This document shows, one piece after another, positions 1-5,086 of a stretch of DNA of 5,086 bases; the first letter of the stretch is position 1, and every line of letters starts with the position of its first letter. A program made the translations under genes and the position numbers. The notes below the pieces were generated by a model that saw only the letters and a program-made list of their open reading frames with translations, did no database searches and was not told the origin of the DNA. The stretch is from Pseudomonadota bacterium (GTDB lineage: Bacteria; Pseudomonadota; Alphaproteobacteria; Rhizobiales; Beijerinckiaceae): NCBI GenBank assembly GCA_028876585.1, contig JAGWRL010000319.1:1-5086 (forward strand), in the 5' to 3' direction.

Positions 1-21
1 GCCAGCGTCGAGCGACAGCAC
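1..21 (-). other. Same-frame continuation of the glycosyltransferase past TAG
   Basis: Read on the minus strand in the frame of the 22-705 gene, the seven codons after the TAG encode VLSLDAG and stay open to the window edge. Joined to the preceding DVEDAD, this matches the usual GT2 pattern of a hydrophobic strand ending in an acidic metal-binding motif. The first codon, GTG, could instead start a separate gene, but a new gene beginning in the middle of a conserved strand would be unusual. The window ends too soon to decide. Confidence 0.45.
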
Positions 22-705
22 CTAATCGGCGTCCTCAACGTCGCGCGCGAAACCCGTCTCCAGCGTCCAGTTGCGCCAGATCTGCGCCGCCAGATGCGGC
101 TTCAGCGCCTGCGCGGCGGCGGCGTCGGCGACGACGACGCGGAACCGAATCGCGCTCGACGCGCCGGCGCCGTCGAAAGCGGGGTCGTAGGCGCGCAGGC
201 GCCGGCGCCGCCATGTCGGGTAGGATTCGAGCGGCGTCGCGCCCAGCGCGCGGCGCGCTTGCAGGCGCGAGAACTGCTCCCAGCCGCGCAAGCGGCCCCA
301 CAGATATTTGGCGACCCGGCTGCCGCTGGCGGAGCCGAAATAGCTGAAGGCGCGCGCGGCCGACAAGGTCTCCCAACTATCGATGCGGAAGGCGAACCGG
401 CCGCCGCGCAGCATCGGCGAAACCCAGATTTCGCGCACGTCCTCGGGCAGTCGGCCAATCCAGACCGCGCGCCCGAGCATCGCCGCCGGCAGCAATTCGT
501 CGTGGGTCTGCTTGGCGCCGACGAAGCGCAGCGCCGGCCGCGTCAGCCGGTCGAACAGGCCGGACGAATATTCGAGCTTCACCCAGCGGCCGGGGCTTGG
601 CGCGACGTCGCAGCGCAGCCACGGCTCCGCGTCCTTGGCTTCCCATCCCCCGGCCGACGGCGTGACGTTCGTCAGCGCCGTGAGGCCGGCCGCCCGCCGC
701 GGCAA
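22..705 (-). CDS. Putative family 2 glycosyltransferase, cut short by an in-frame TAG
   Basis: The 227-residue product resembles the N-terminal part of long alphaproteobacterial glycosyltransferases that carry an accessory domain before the GT-A catalytic fold. Residues about 41-110 (WVKLEYSSGLFDRL, then VWIGRLPEDVREIWVSP and GRFAFRID) look like that accessory domain. A linker with YPTWRRRR follows near residue 160. The start of a GT-A fold (RFRVVVAD, then AAQIWRNWTLE) lies near residues 185-217. A catalytic domain would need another 200 or more residues, but the frame stops at TAG (22-24). The next seven codons, read in the same frame, give VLSLDAG, which fits the strand leading to the metal-binding acidic motif of GT2 enzymes, so I read this as an interrupted or read-through gene. 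The start is TTG at 705, six bases after the upstream export gene and in its frame. A purine-rich AGGCGGA lies almost against the TTG, so the start is uncertain. It is probably co-transcribed with the export gene and would assemble exported polysaccharide. Family call from memory, moderate confidence. Confidence 0.6.
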   Translation of the reverse strand: MPRRAAGLTALTNVTPSAGGWEAKDAEPWLRCDVAPSPGRWVKLEYSSGLFDRLTRPALRFVGAKQTHDELLPAAMLGRAVWIGRLPEDVREIWVSPMLRGGRFAFRIDSWETLSAARAFSYFGSASGSRVAKYLWGRLRGWEQFSRLQARRALGATPLESYPTWRRRRLRAYDPAFDGAGASSAIRFRVVVADAAAAQALKPHLAAQIWRNWTLETGFARDVEDAD

Positions 706-711
706 TTCCGC

Positions 712-1908
712 CTACTTGAGCGTGACAGCCGTCGAAGCGGCCGTGGCCGCGGTCGACGTCACTGGCGTCAGAATTCCGTTGAAGATGGCGACCGCCTTCT
801 CCAATTCGATCGACGGCGCATTGGAGATGAAGATCAGGTCGCGGTTGGCGATCTGGAACCGTTGCTCCATGAACAGGCCGTTGGGGTCCTTGAGATCGAC
901 GTGATAGACGACGGGAACCTTGCCGTCGGCGTGGGCGAGCGGGCTGTCGGGCCGCAAAGCGCGCAGAACCGAGGGCTGCTCGTAACGGAACACGAACACG
1001 CCGCGCGCGTCGGCGCGATAATCCGCCACGCCGCCGACTTTCACCAGCGCTTGCGCGAGCGTCAGCGTATCGTTGCCAAACGGCAGTTCGCCGTTGGCGT
1101 TGCTGGCGCCGGCGACGAGGAACGTCTGCGGATCGCGCACCAGCGTCACCACGTCGCCGGGGCGCATGAAGATGTTCTCGCGACTGTCTTCCGTCACCCG
1201 CGCCAACGGCACGCGCTCGGTGACGCCGCCGCGCTGGAGCAAAACGAAAATCTCGTTGACCTGCATCCTGACGCCGCCCGCCTGGGCGATCACGTCAAGC
1301 AGGCGGTCGCCCTTGACGCTGAGCGGCATCCGCTGCGCGCCGCTGACGCCTTCGCCGCCGATGGTGACGGTGTTGCTGATCGGCTTGCTGTCGTTGACCA
1401 GCACCTGCGGCTGGATCGCCTTGCCTTCGAGCGCGTGCTGGATCACCTCCTGCACCGCGCGGGTGGTGTGGCCGGCGACCTTCACCCGGCCGGCGTAGGG
1501 AACCGTGATCGAACCGTCGCGCCCGACCACCTGCTCGGGGATCGTGGCGCTATTGGCGCCGGCCGATAATTTCTCCAGCGCCGCCGGCGATGAGAACAGG
1601 CCGCCGGAGCTCGCCTCCCAGATCGTGACGGAGATCATGTCGCCGACGCCGATCACCGGCTCGGTCGAGGCGCGGTGATCGCCGAATTTTTGCGCGAAGC
1701 TCGATTTCGGCCGCCGACCCAGCACTCCGATCGAACTCGGATCGATGTCGATCAACTCATAGGGACGGGTTTGCGCGTCGCCGCCGCCGGCGTCGATCAC
1801 CGCCGTCGCGCTCGGCCCGGAGGAGGGCAATCCCCCGCAGGCCGCAAGGCTCAGCGCGAGGCTCGTCAACGACGCCGCCCACAATACCGATTTCAAACTA
1901 TGCCCCAA
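712..1908 (-). CDS. Wza/BexD-type outer-membrane polysaccharide export lipoprotein
   Basis: This protein would form the outer-membrane and periplasmic channel through which capsule or exopolysaccharide is secreted. It has a lipoprotein signal peptide: positive N-terminus, hydrophobic stretch, then lipobox LAAC with the acylated cysteine at residue 24. A polysaccharide-export (Poly_export) domain follows at about residues 83-172, with GVGDMISVTIWEA at 87-99 and a GRDGSITVPYAGRVKVAG strand pair at 129-146. Two SLBB-type domains come next, at about 180-214 (TVTIGGEG, then LLDVIAQAGGVR) and about 262-295 (TFLVAGASNANGELPFG, then ALVKVGGV). The C-terminal part (RFQIANRDLIFISNAPSIELEKAVAIFNGIL) fits the segment that forms the outer-membrane helix in Wza. 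At 398 residues the length is normal. The given start is TTG at 1908. A second TTG at 1896, five bases after GGGG, would give MKSVLW and an equally good signal peptide, and no ATG is available. It is first in a minus-strand operon with the glycosyltransferase, behind the promoter at 1939-1967. Confidence 0.92.
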   Translation of the reverse strand: MGHSLKSVLWAASLTSLALSLAACGGLPSSGPSATAVIDAGGGDAQTRPYELIDIDPSSIGVLGRRPKSSFAQKFGDHRASTEPVIGVGDMISVTIWEASSGGLFSSPAALEKLSAGANSATIPEQVVGRDGSITVPYAGRVKVAGHTTRAVQEVIQHALEGKAIQPQVLVNDSKPISNTVTIGGEGVSGAQRMPLSVKGDRLLDVIAQAGGVRMQVNEIFVLLQRGGVTERVPLARVTEDSRENIFMRPGDVVTLVRDPQTFLVAGASNANGELPFGNDTLTLAQALVKVGGVADYRADARGVFVFRYEQPSVLRALRPDSPLAHADGKVPVVYHVDLKDPNGLFMEQRFQIANRDLIFISNAPSIELEKAVAIFNGILTPVTSTAATAASTAVTLK

Positions 1909-1938
1909 TTTCCCGCAGCTCCCGCCTCGTCAGCGACG

Positions 1939-1967
1939 ATATAGCGGCTAAAGGTTAACCCGTCCAA
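1939..1967 (-). promoter_or_regulatory. Sigma-70-type promoter for the polysaccharide export operon
   Basis: On the minus strand TTGGAC (1967-1962) is followed after exactly 17 bases by CTATAT (1944-1939). The rhizobial housekeeping consensus is CTTGAC, 17 bases, CTATAT, so the -10 matches fully and the -35 at four of six positions. Transcription would begin near 1931-1933, giving a leader of about 25-37 bases before either TTG start. A perfect 8-bp palindrome, GGTTAACC (1953-1960), lies in the spacer, where a bound regulator would block polymerase. Prediction from sequence only. Confidence 0.55.
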
Positions 1968-2306
1968 CCTGCGCCGGGAGGTCAATAGCCCGCACTTTCC
2001 GTTGTTTTCAGCGGCATAGTCGGTTTGTCTGCGTCATTTCCGCCACACTGGGCGACTTTCTCCCGCCGCGCCCTCCATCTTTGTTAACAGCGCCAATCCG
2101 CGTCAACTTGGACGGGCTTTCAACTCGAACCGGTAAACCATGGTAATCACGGGCTTAACGGCAAGACGCCGCCGCGCCGACTTGGATCGCGGCTAAGCGC
2201 GAACCCCGGCTGCGAAGGCGATCGGCGCGCTGTATTTCAAACAATAAATAACCAAACCGCATATTCACCGCGCCTTCACCATAACCGACGACAGCGCCAC
2301 GCGGCC

Positions 2307-2338
2307 GGCGCCATCTTGTCATCCGATGGACGGGCGCC
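2307..2338 (+). promoter_or_regulatory. Possible hairpin in the fhs leader
   Basis: CCATC (2311-2315) pairs with GATGG (2325-2329) around a nine-base loop. After a one-sided bulge, GGCG (2307-2310) pairs with CGCC (2335-2338). The structure sits about 31 bases before the fhs start and includes one copy of the repeated TGGACGGG octamer in its 3' arm. There is no T-run, so it is not an intrinsic terminator. It could affect translation or protein binding, or be a chance product of GC-rich sequence. Confidence 0.25.
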
Positions 2339-2357
2339 GCATGGTGAATTCCGCTTT

Positions 2358-2364
2358 GGGGGGG
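2358..2364 (+). promoter_or_regulatory. G7 ribosome binding site that sets the fhs start
   Basis: Seven consecutive G residues lie five bases before ATG 2370 and form the only good Shine-Dalgarno-like element here. This supports the ATG at 2370 over the in-frame TTG at 2316, which would add 18 residues that do not resemble the family. Confidence 0.7.
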
Positions 2365-2369
2365 TCGCC

Positions 2370-4037
2370 ATGAATTCCGATATCGAGTTCGCGCGCGAAT
2401 ATACGCTGTCGCCCATCGCCGAGATCGCCGCCCGCTTCGGCGTCCCCGATTCGGCGCTGGTTCCCTACGGCCGGCTGATCGCCAAGCTGGACGCCGATTT
2501 TCTCGCTTCGCTCGATAGCCGCCCCTCGGGCAAGCTGATCCTCGTCACCGCGATCAATCCGACCCCGGCCGGGGAGGGCAAGACGACGACCACGATCGGC
2601 CTCGGCGACGCGCTCAACCGGATCGGCCGGCGCGCCATGATCGCGCTGCGCGAACCTTCGCTCGGGCCCTGTTTCGGCCAGAAGGGCGGCGCGACCGGCG
2701 GCGGCCGGGCGCAGGTGGCGCCGATGGACGAGATCAACCTGCATTTCACCGGCGATTTCCACGCCATCTCGACCGCGCACAACCTGTTGGCGGCGATGCT
2801 CGACAACCACGTTTATTGGGGCAACGCGCTCGACATCGACGCCCGCCGGGTGTCCTGGCGGCGGGTGATGGACATGAACGACCGCGCCCTGCGCGAGATC
2901 ACCGTCGGCCTCGGCGGCGTCGCCAACGGTTTTCCGCGCAGCGATGGTTTCGACATCACCGTCGCCTCGGAAGTGATGGCGGCGTTCTGCCTCAGCGGCT
3001 CGCTGGCGGAGCTGGAACAGCGGCTCGGCCGCATGGTGGTCGCCGAGACGCGGGCGAAAGCCCCGGTCTATGCGCGCGATCTCAAGGCGCCCGGCGCGAT
3101 GACGGCGCTGCTCGCCCGCGCGCTGGCGCCCAATCTGGTGCAGACGCTGGAGGGCAGCCCGGCGCTGGTGCATGGCGGCCCGTTCGCCAATATCGCGCAT
3201 GGCTGCAATTCCGTCGTCGCCACCCGCGCGGCGTTGCGGCTGGCCGACTATGTCGTGACCGAAGCGGGTTTCGGCGCCGATCTGGGGGCGGAAAAATTCT
3301 TCGATATCAAGTGTCAACAGGCGGGTCTTAAACCCGATTGCGCGGTGATCGTGGCCACCGTCCGCGCGCTCAAGATGAACGGCGGCGTGGCGAAATCGGA
3401 ACTGGGGCCGGAGAATCTGGCGGCGCTGCAACGCGGCCTGCCCAATCTGGAGCGCCACGTCGACAACATCCGCAAATTCGGGCTGGAGCCGATCGTGGCG
3501 ATCAACCGCTTCGACGGCGACAGCAAGGCGGAGCTGGCGCTGGTGCGCGTCGCCATGCGCGCCCGGGGCGTGAGCGCCGTCGTCAACGAAAGCTGGGGCC
3601 GCGGCGCCGAGGGCGGCGGCGAACTGGCCGAGGCCGTGCTGGCGCAGATCGCCAAGGGGACCGCCGCGTTCCGCCCGCTCTACGCCAACGACATGCCGCT
3701 GATCGACAAGATCGGCGTGATCGCGCGCGAGATTTATCGCGCCGACGGCGTCGCCCCGGCCGCCGGCGTGGCCGCGCAGCTGAAGCGTTGGGAGCAGGCG
3801 GGTTACGGCCATCTGCCGATCTGCGTCGCCAAGACGCAATATTCCTTCTCCGCCGACCCGTCCGCGCTAGGCGCGCCGGAGGGCTTCGTCATGCCGCTGC
3901 GCGAGGTGCGCCTGCGCGCCGGCGCTGGCTTCGTGGTGGCCGTGATGGGCGAGATCAACGCCATGCCCGGCCTGCCGCGCGTCCCCGCGGCGGAGCGGTT
4001 TCGGGTGGAGGCGGGACGGGTGGAGGGGTTGGGGTGA
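2370..4037 (+). CDS. fhs: Formate--tetrahydrofolate ligase (10-formyl-THF synthetase)
   Basis: This cytosolic enzyme joins formate to tetrahydrofolate using ATP, through formyl phosphate, giving 10-formyl-tetrahydrofolate for purine and fMet-tRNA synthesis. In serine-cycle methylotrophs, where it is called FtfL, it assimilates formate. The 555-residue length is normal. Visible motifs are the P-loop TPAGEGKTT at 65-73 (Lys71), [19 protein letters not shown] from Arg94 to Gly112, [11 protein letters not shown] shortly after, the second family signature [12 protein letters not shown] at 328-339, a conserved Trp at 409 probably near the bound nucleotide or folate, [10 protein letters not shown], and the C-terminal [22 protein letters not shown] block. 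All are intact, so it should be active. The first signature is slightly unusual (KGGATGGGR, where many homologues have KGGAAGGGY or K). The start is ATG 2370, set by the G7 element upstream. It is alone on its strand, divergent from the export operon, and an AT-rich foreign-looking island begins directly after its TGA. The C-terminus GLG differs from the usual GLF. Confidence 0.97.
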   Translation: MNSDIEFAREYTLSPIAEIAARFGVPDSALVPYGRLIAKLDADFLASLDSRPSGKLILVTAINPTPAGEGKTTTTIGLGDALNRIGRRAMIALREPSLGPCFGQKGGATGGGRAQVAPMDEINLHFTGDFHAISTAHNLLAAMLDNHVYWGNALDIDARRVSWRRVMDMNDRALREITVGLGGVANGFPRSDGFDITVASEVMAAFCLSGSLAELEQRLGRMVVAETRAKAPVYARDLKAPGAMTALLARALAPNLVQTLEGSPALVHGGPFANIAHGCNSVVATRAALRLADYVVTEAGFGADLGAEKFFDIKCQQAGLKPDCAVIVATVRALKMNGGVAKSELGPENLAALQRGLPNLERHVDNIRKFGLEPIVAINRFDGDSKAELALVRVAMRARGVSAVVNESWGRGAEGGGELAEAVLAQIAKGTAAFRPLYANDMPLIDKIGVIAREIYRADGVAPAAGVAAQLKRWEQAGYGHLPICVAKTQYSFSADPSALGAPEGFVMPLREVRLRAGAGFVVAVMGEINAMPGLPRVPAAERFRVEAGRVEGLG

Positions 4038-4048
4038 TTATACGTCAA

Positions 4049-4077
4049 TTTCCACTTACACAGAATGGATATATAAT
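4049..4077 (+). promoter_or_regulatory. Candidate promoter of the island gene
   Basis: TTTCCA (4049-4054), 17 bases and a perfect TATAAT (4072-4077) form a sigma-70-like pair with a four-of-six -35. The -10 touches the ATG at 4078, so transcription would begin near 4084, inside the assigned reading frame. Either the box is chance in AT-rich DNA, or translation starts downstream, for example at ATG 4168. A weak GGA (4067-4069) eight bases before ATG 4078 is the only ribosome-binding hint. Confidence 0.3.
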
Positions 4078-4866
4078 ATGGCGGCATACTTAGCAACTCG
4101 CGATCGAATAGAACTCATCGAATTGGATTTGAAGAATTGGGCAAAGAATAAATTCGGATCTTCATGCATGAAGCATCTGGGTAATGTGATATTCGTCATA
4201 GCTAATTGCGAGAAAATGAAAGTGAAGACTTTCAGTTTCTCGGTACATTCCGAAGTTGGCAAGTTCTATATCTGTGGAAGGTCCTATATCTCATTAAAAT
4301 ATATTTCAACAAGCCAACTAATACGAATAAAAAATGAATTCGAGAAAAGATATCAACCTGGGGCTAGATTTGGTAATTTTGTAGTCAAAAATTTTGAATC
4401 AACGCCTGCGCGTCCCTATGTAAAAATCGAACTGGAATTTCCGGATCTCGTAAGTCAACGCGCTCGTGACAAGGCATCCCGAGCAAATTGGCGACCATCG
4501 GCCCGTATCCCATACATTGTAAAGGATATTGTAACTAAATTGAAAACGCAGAATATTTATGAAATAAAAACAACAGAAAATCATAAAGGAATTATAATTC
4601 GTAATTCATTCGGCATTTGCATAATTCGTTTTATCTCGATCCACAGAAAATTTGTAAAAATCAAATTTGAATTACCCCCGATGGAATTTTTTCTAAACGA
4701 ATTATTGCGTGCATTGTTGAGTATATTAACTGTATCGAGAAAAATAGATGACTTTCGTGTGCTTCAGTATCACGTTATTGGCGCTAGGGATACTGACAGT
4801 TTTGACGCAGACGAAAAGCATAGGGCAGGGGAGGTGCATGAGATATTACTGAAGAAGGATGCTTAA
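4078..4866 (+). CDS. Orphan basic protein of unknown family in AT-rich island
   Basis: I do not recognise this 262-residue protein. It is rich in Lys, Ile, Phe and Arg, has no signal peptide or clear membrane segment, and is probably cytosolic. An N-terminal helix-like part (RIELIELDLKNWAKNKF, 10-26) is followed by alternating strand-like stretches (NVIFVIANCE at 36-45, KVKTFSFSVH at 48-57), a charged helix near 80-91, more strands, and a helical hydrophobic region at 203-219. Residues 112-122 (RPYVKIELEFP) and 190-200 (RKFVKIKFELP) are alike, suggesting two related modules 78 residues apart. The C-terminal 30 residues are charged and less AT-rich in coding. A long open frame in AT-rich DNA, where stops are frequent, supports real coding. 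The start is ATG 4078. The same frame stays open upstream through 3961-4077 but has no ATG, GTG or TTG there, so an N-terminal truncation or unusual start is possible. Its stop overlaps that of the convergent ATPase gene. A phage- or defence-related role would be speculation. Confidence 0.7.
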   Translation: MAAYLATRDRIELIELDLKNWAKNKFGSSCMKHLGNVIFVIANCEKMKVKTFSFSVHSEVGKFYICGRSYISLKYISTSQLIRIKNEFEKRYQPGARFGNFVVKNFESTPARPYVKIELEFPDLVSQRARDKASRANWRPSARIPYIVKDIVTKLKTQNIYEIKTTENHKGIIIRNSFGICIIRFISIHRKFVKIKFELPPMEFFLNELLRALLSILTVSRKIDDFRVLQYHVIGARDTDSFDADEKHRAGEVHEILLKKDA

Positions 4867-5086
4867 TTCCGATCTCTGCGATTCAAAAACGCCAGCCGCT
4901 CGAACAGATGCACGTCCTGTTCGTTCTTCAGCAGTGCGCCATGCAGCGGCGGGATCAGTTTGCGCGGGTCTTTTTCGCGCAAAGTCTCCAGGTCGATGTC
5001 CTCCGACACCAGCAGCTTGATCCAGTCGAGCAGTTCGGAGGTGGTCGGCTTTTTCTTCAGCCCCGGCGTTTCGCGCAGGGCGAAGA
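4863..5086 (-). CDS. MoxR-family AAA+ ATPase, C-terminal part (runs off the window)
   Basis: The last 73 residues of a minus-strand gene that continues past the right edge. The translation begins FALRETPGLKKKPTTSELL and continues with DWIKLL, LIPPLHGALLKNEQDVHLFE and RLAFLNRRDRN before TAA. This matches, from memory, the C-terminal lid region of the roughly 280-residue MoxR-type ATPases common in alphaproteobacteria. There the SELLDW helix and PPLHGALLKNEQD block follow the sensor regions; the Walker motifs lie outside the window. These ATPases usually work with a VWA-domain (CoxE-like) protein encoded next to them, as chaperones that insert cofactors or activate enzymes; the partner is not visible. 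Composition and codon use are normal GC-rich. The stop shares the bases TTAA with the stop of the convergent island gene, leaving no space for a terminator between them. Confidence 0.85.
   Translation of the reverse strand, partial: FALRETPGLKKKPTTSELLDWIKLLVSEDIDLETLREKDPRKLIPPLHGALLKNEQDVHLFERLAFLNRRDRN

Larger units (their letters stand above)
1909..2369. promoter_or_regulatory. Divergent intergenic region between export operon and fhs
   Basis: No credible gene lies in these 461 bases. The region separates two divergent genes and should hold both control regions. Seen here: the export-operon promoter at 1939-1967; the octamer TGGACGGG three times (minus strand 1959-1966, plus strand 2109-2116 and 2327-2334); palindromes GGTTAACC (1953-1960) and ACCATGGT (2137-2144); an imperfect GC-rich fold at 2173-2229; an AT-rich patch around 2233-2265; and a possible hairpin just before fhs. 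I find no strong sigma-70 match for fhs. The best is TTCAAA (2236-2241) with CATATT (2260-2265), which is weak. I recognise no riboswitch. Confidence 0.6.
4038..4866. other. AT-rich single-gene island, probably horizontally acquired
   Basis: Base composition changes abruptly after the fhs stop. The flanking genes are clearly GC-rich, while most lines here are well under half GC; for example 4321-4380 has 18 G or C of 60. Codons such as ATA, AGA, TTA and AAA are frequent inside and rare outside. Composition drifts back towards the genome average from about 4795 to the end of the island gene. I found no transposase, integrase, tRNA gene, terminal inverted repeat or obvious target-site duplication at either edge, so the route of entry is unknown. 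The site between the 3' ends of two convergent genes is one where insertion would do little harm. Confidence 0.75.

Noticed and set aside
94..1569. 491-codon plus-strand open frame
   Set aside because: It lies opposite the export and glycosyltransferase genes, and its translation is Arg/Ala/Gly-rich with no family features. High-GC third positions on the true strand create such shadows.
2143..2159. Full CtrA site (TTAA, seven bases, TTAAC) upstream of fhs
   Set aside because: TTAAC is present at 2155-2159 but the upstream half-site is TAAT, so the two-part consensus is not met.
2316..2369. N-terminal extension of fhs from TTG 2316
   Set aside because: The extra 18 residues do not resemble the family, and the ATG at 2370 has the G7 element and gives the normal length.
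1909..2369. Tetrahydrofolate or other riboswitch before fhs
   Set aside because: I could not match any known riboswitch consensus. The possible stems are short, and a covariance-model search would be needed to claim one.
2319..3839. 506-codon minus-strand open frame
   Set aside because: It is antisense to the well-supported fhs gene, with a His/Arg/Ala-rich low-complexity translation.
4038..4077. Intrinsic terminator after fhs
   Set aside because: No GC-rich hairpin followed by a T-run is present between the fhs stop and the next gene.
4056..4584. Short minus-strand open frames (68 and 61 codons) in the AT-rich island
   Set aside because: They are opposite the longer orphan gene, short, and have no visible ribosome binding site or family signal.
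1..5086. CRISPR array, tRNA or rRNA genes, insertion sequence ends
   Set aside because: No regularly spaced repeats, cloverleaf or rRNA-like sequence, or transposase-like protein was seen on either strand.

Overview
The window looks like chromosomal DNA of a GC-rich alphaproteobacterium, probably of the order Hyphomicrobiales (Rhizobiales). Three things suggest this: the high-GC codon use of most genes, a sigma-70-like promoter with the CTATAT -10 and 17-bp spacing typical of rhizobial promoters, and a formate--tetrahydrofolate ligase that resembles, from memory, the FtfL enzyme of alphaproteobacterial methylotrophs. A methylotroph is plausible but not shown. All family assignments come from reading the translations; no database search was run.

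Layout from left to right. On the minus strand, positions 1908 to 1 hold an exopolysaccharide/capsule export operon. It has a Wza/BexD-type outer-membrane polysaccharide export lipoprotein (712-1908), then, 6 bp downstream in the same frame, a putative family 2 glycosyltransferase (22-705). That second frame is cut by a TAG codon, and sequence resembling the same protein family continues beyond it to the window edge. Positions 1909-2369 are a divergent intergenic region. It carries a good promoter for the export gene with a palindrome in its spacer, an octamer present three times, and a possible hairpin ahead of the next gene. On the plus strand, 2370-4037 is a complete fhs/ftfL gene that makes 10-formyl-tetrahydrofolate.

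Directly after the fhs stop the base composition falls sharply. An AT-rich island of about 0.83 kb (4038-4866) holds one orphan gene encoding a 262-residue basic protein of unknown family, probably acquired by horizontal transfer. Its stop overlaps the stop of a convergent minus-strand gene (4863-5086, partial) that encodes the C-terminus of a MoxR-type AAA+ ATPase in normal high-GC sequence.

The export protein and glycosyltransferase very likely act together in surface polysaccharide assembly. fhs is a one-carbon metabolism gene, and the MoxR-type ATPase is a chaperone-like gene with unseen partners. The island gene is the only part with no known explanation and is the best candidate for something undescribed. 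The evidence for that is composition, position and lack of recognisable motifs, not a demonstrated function.
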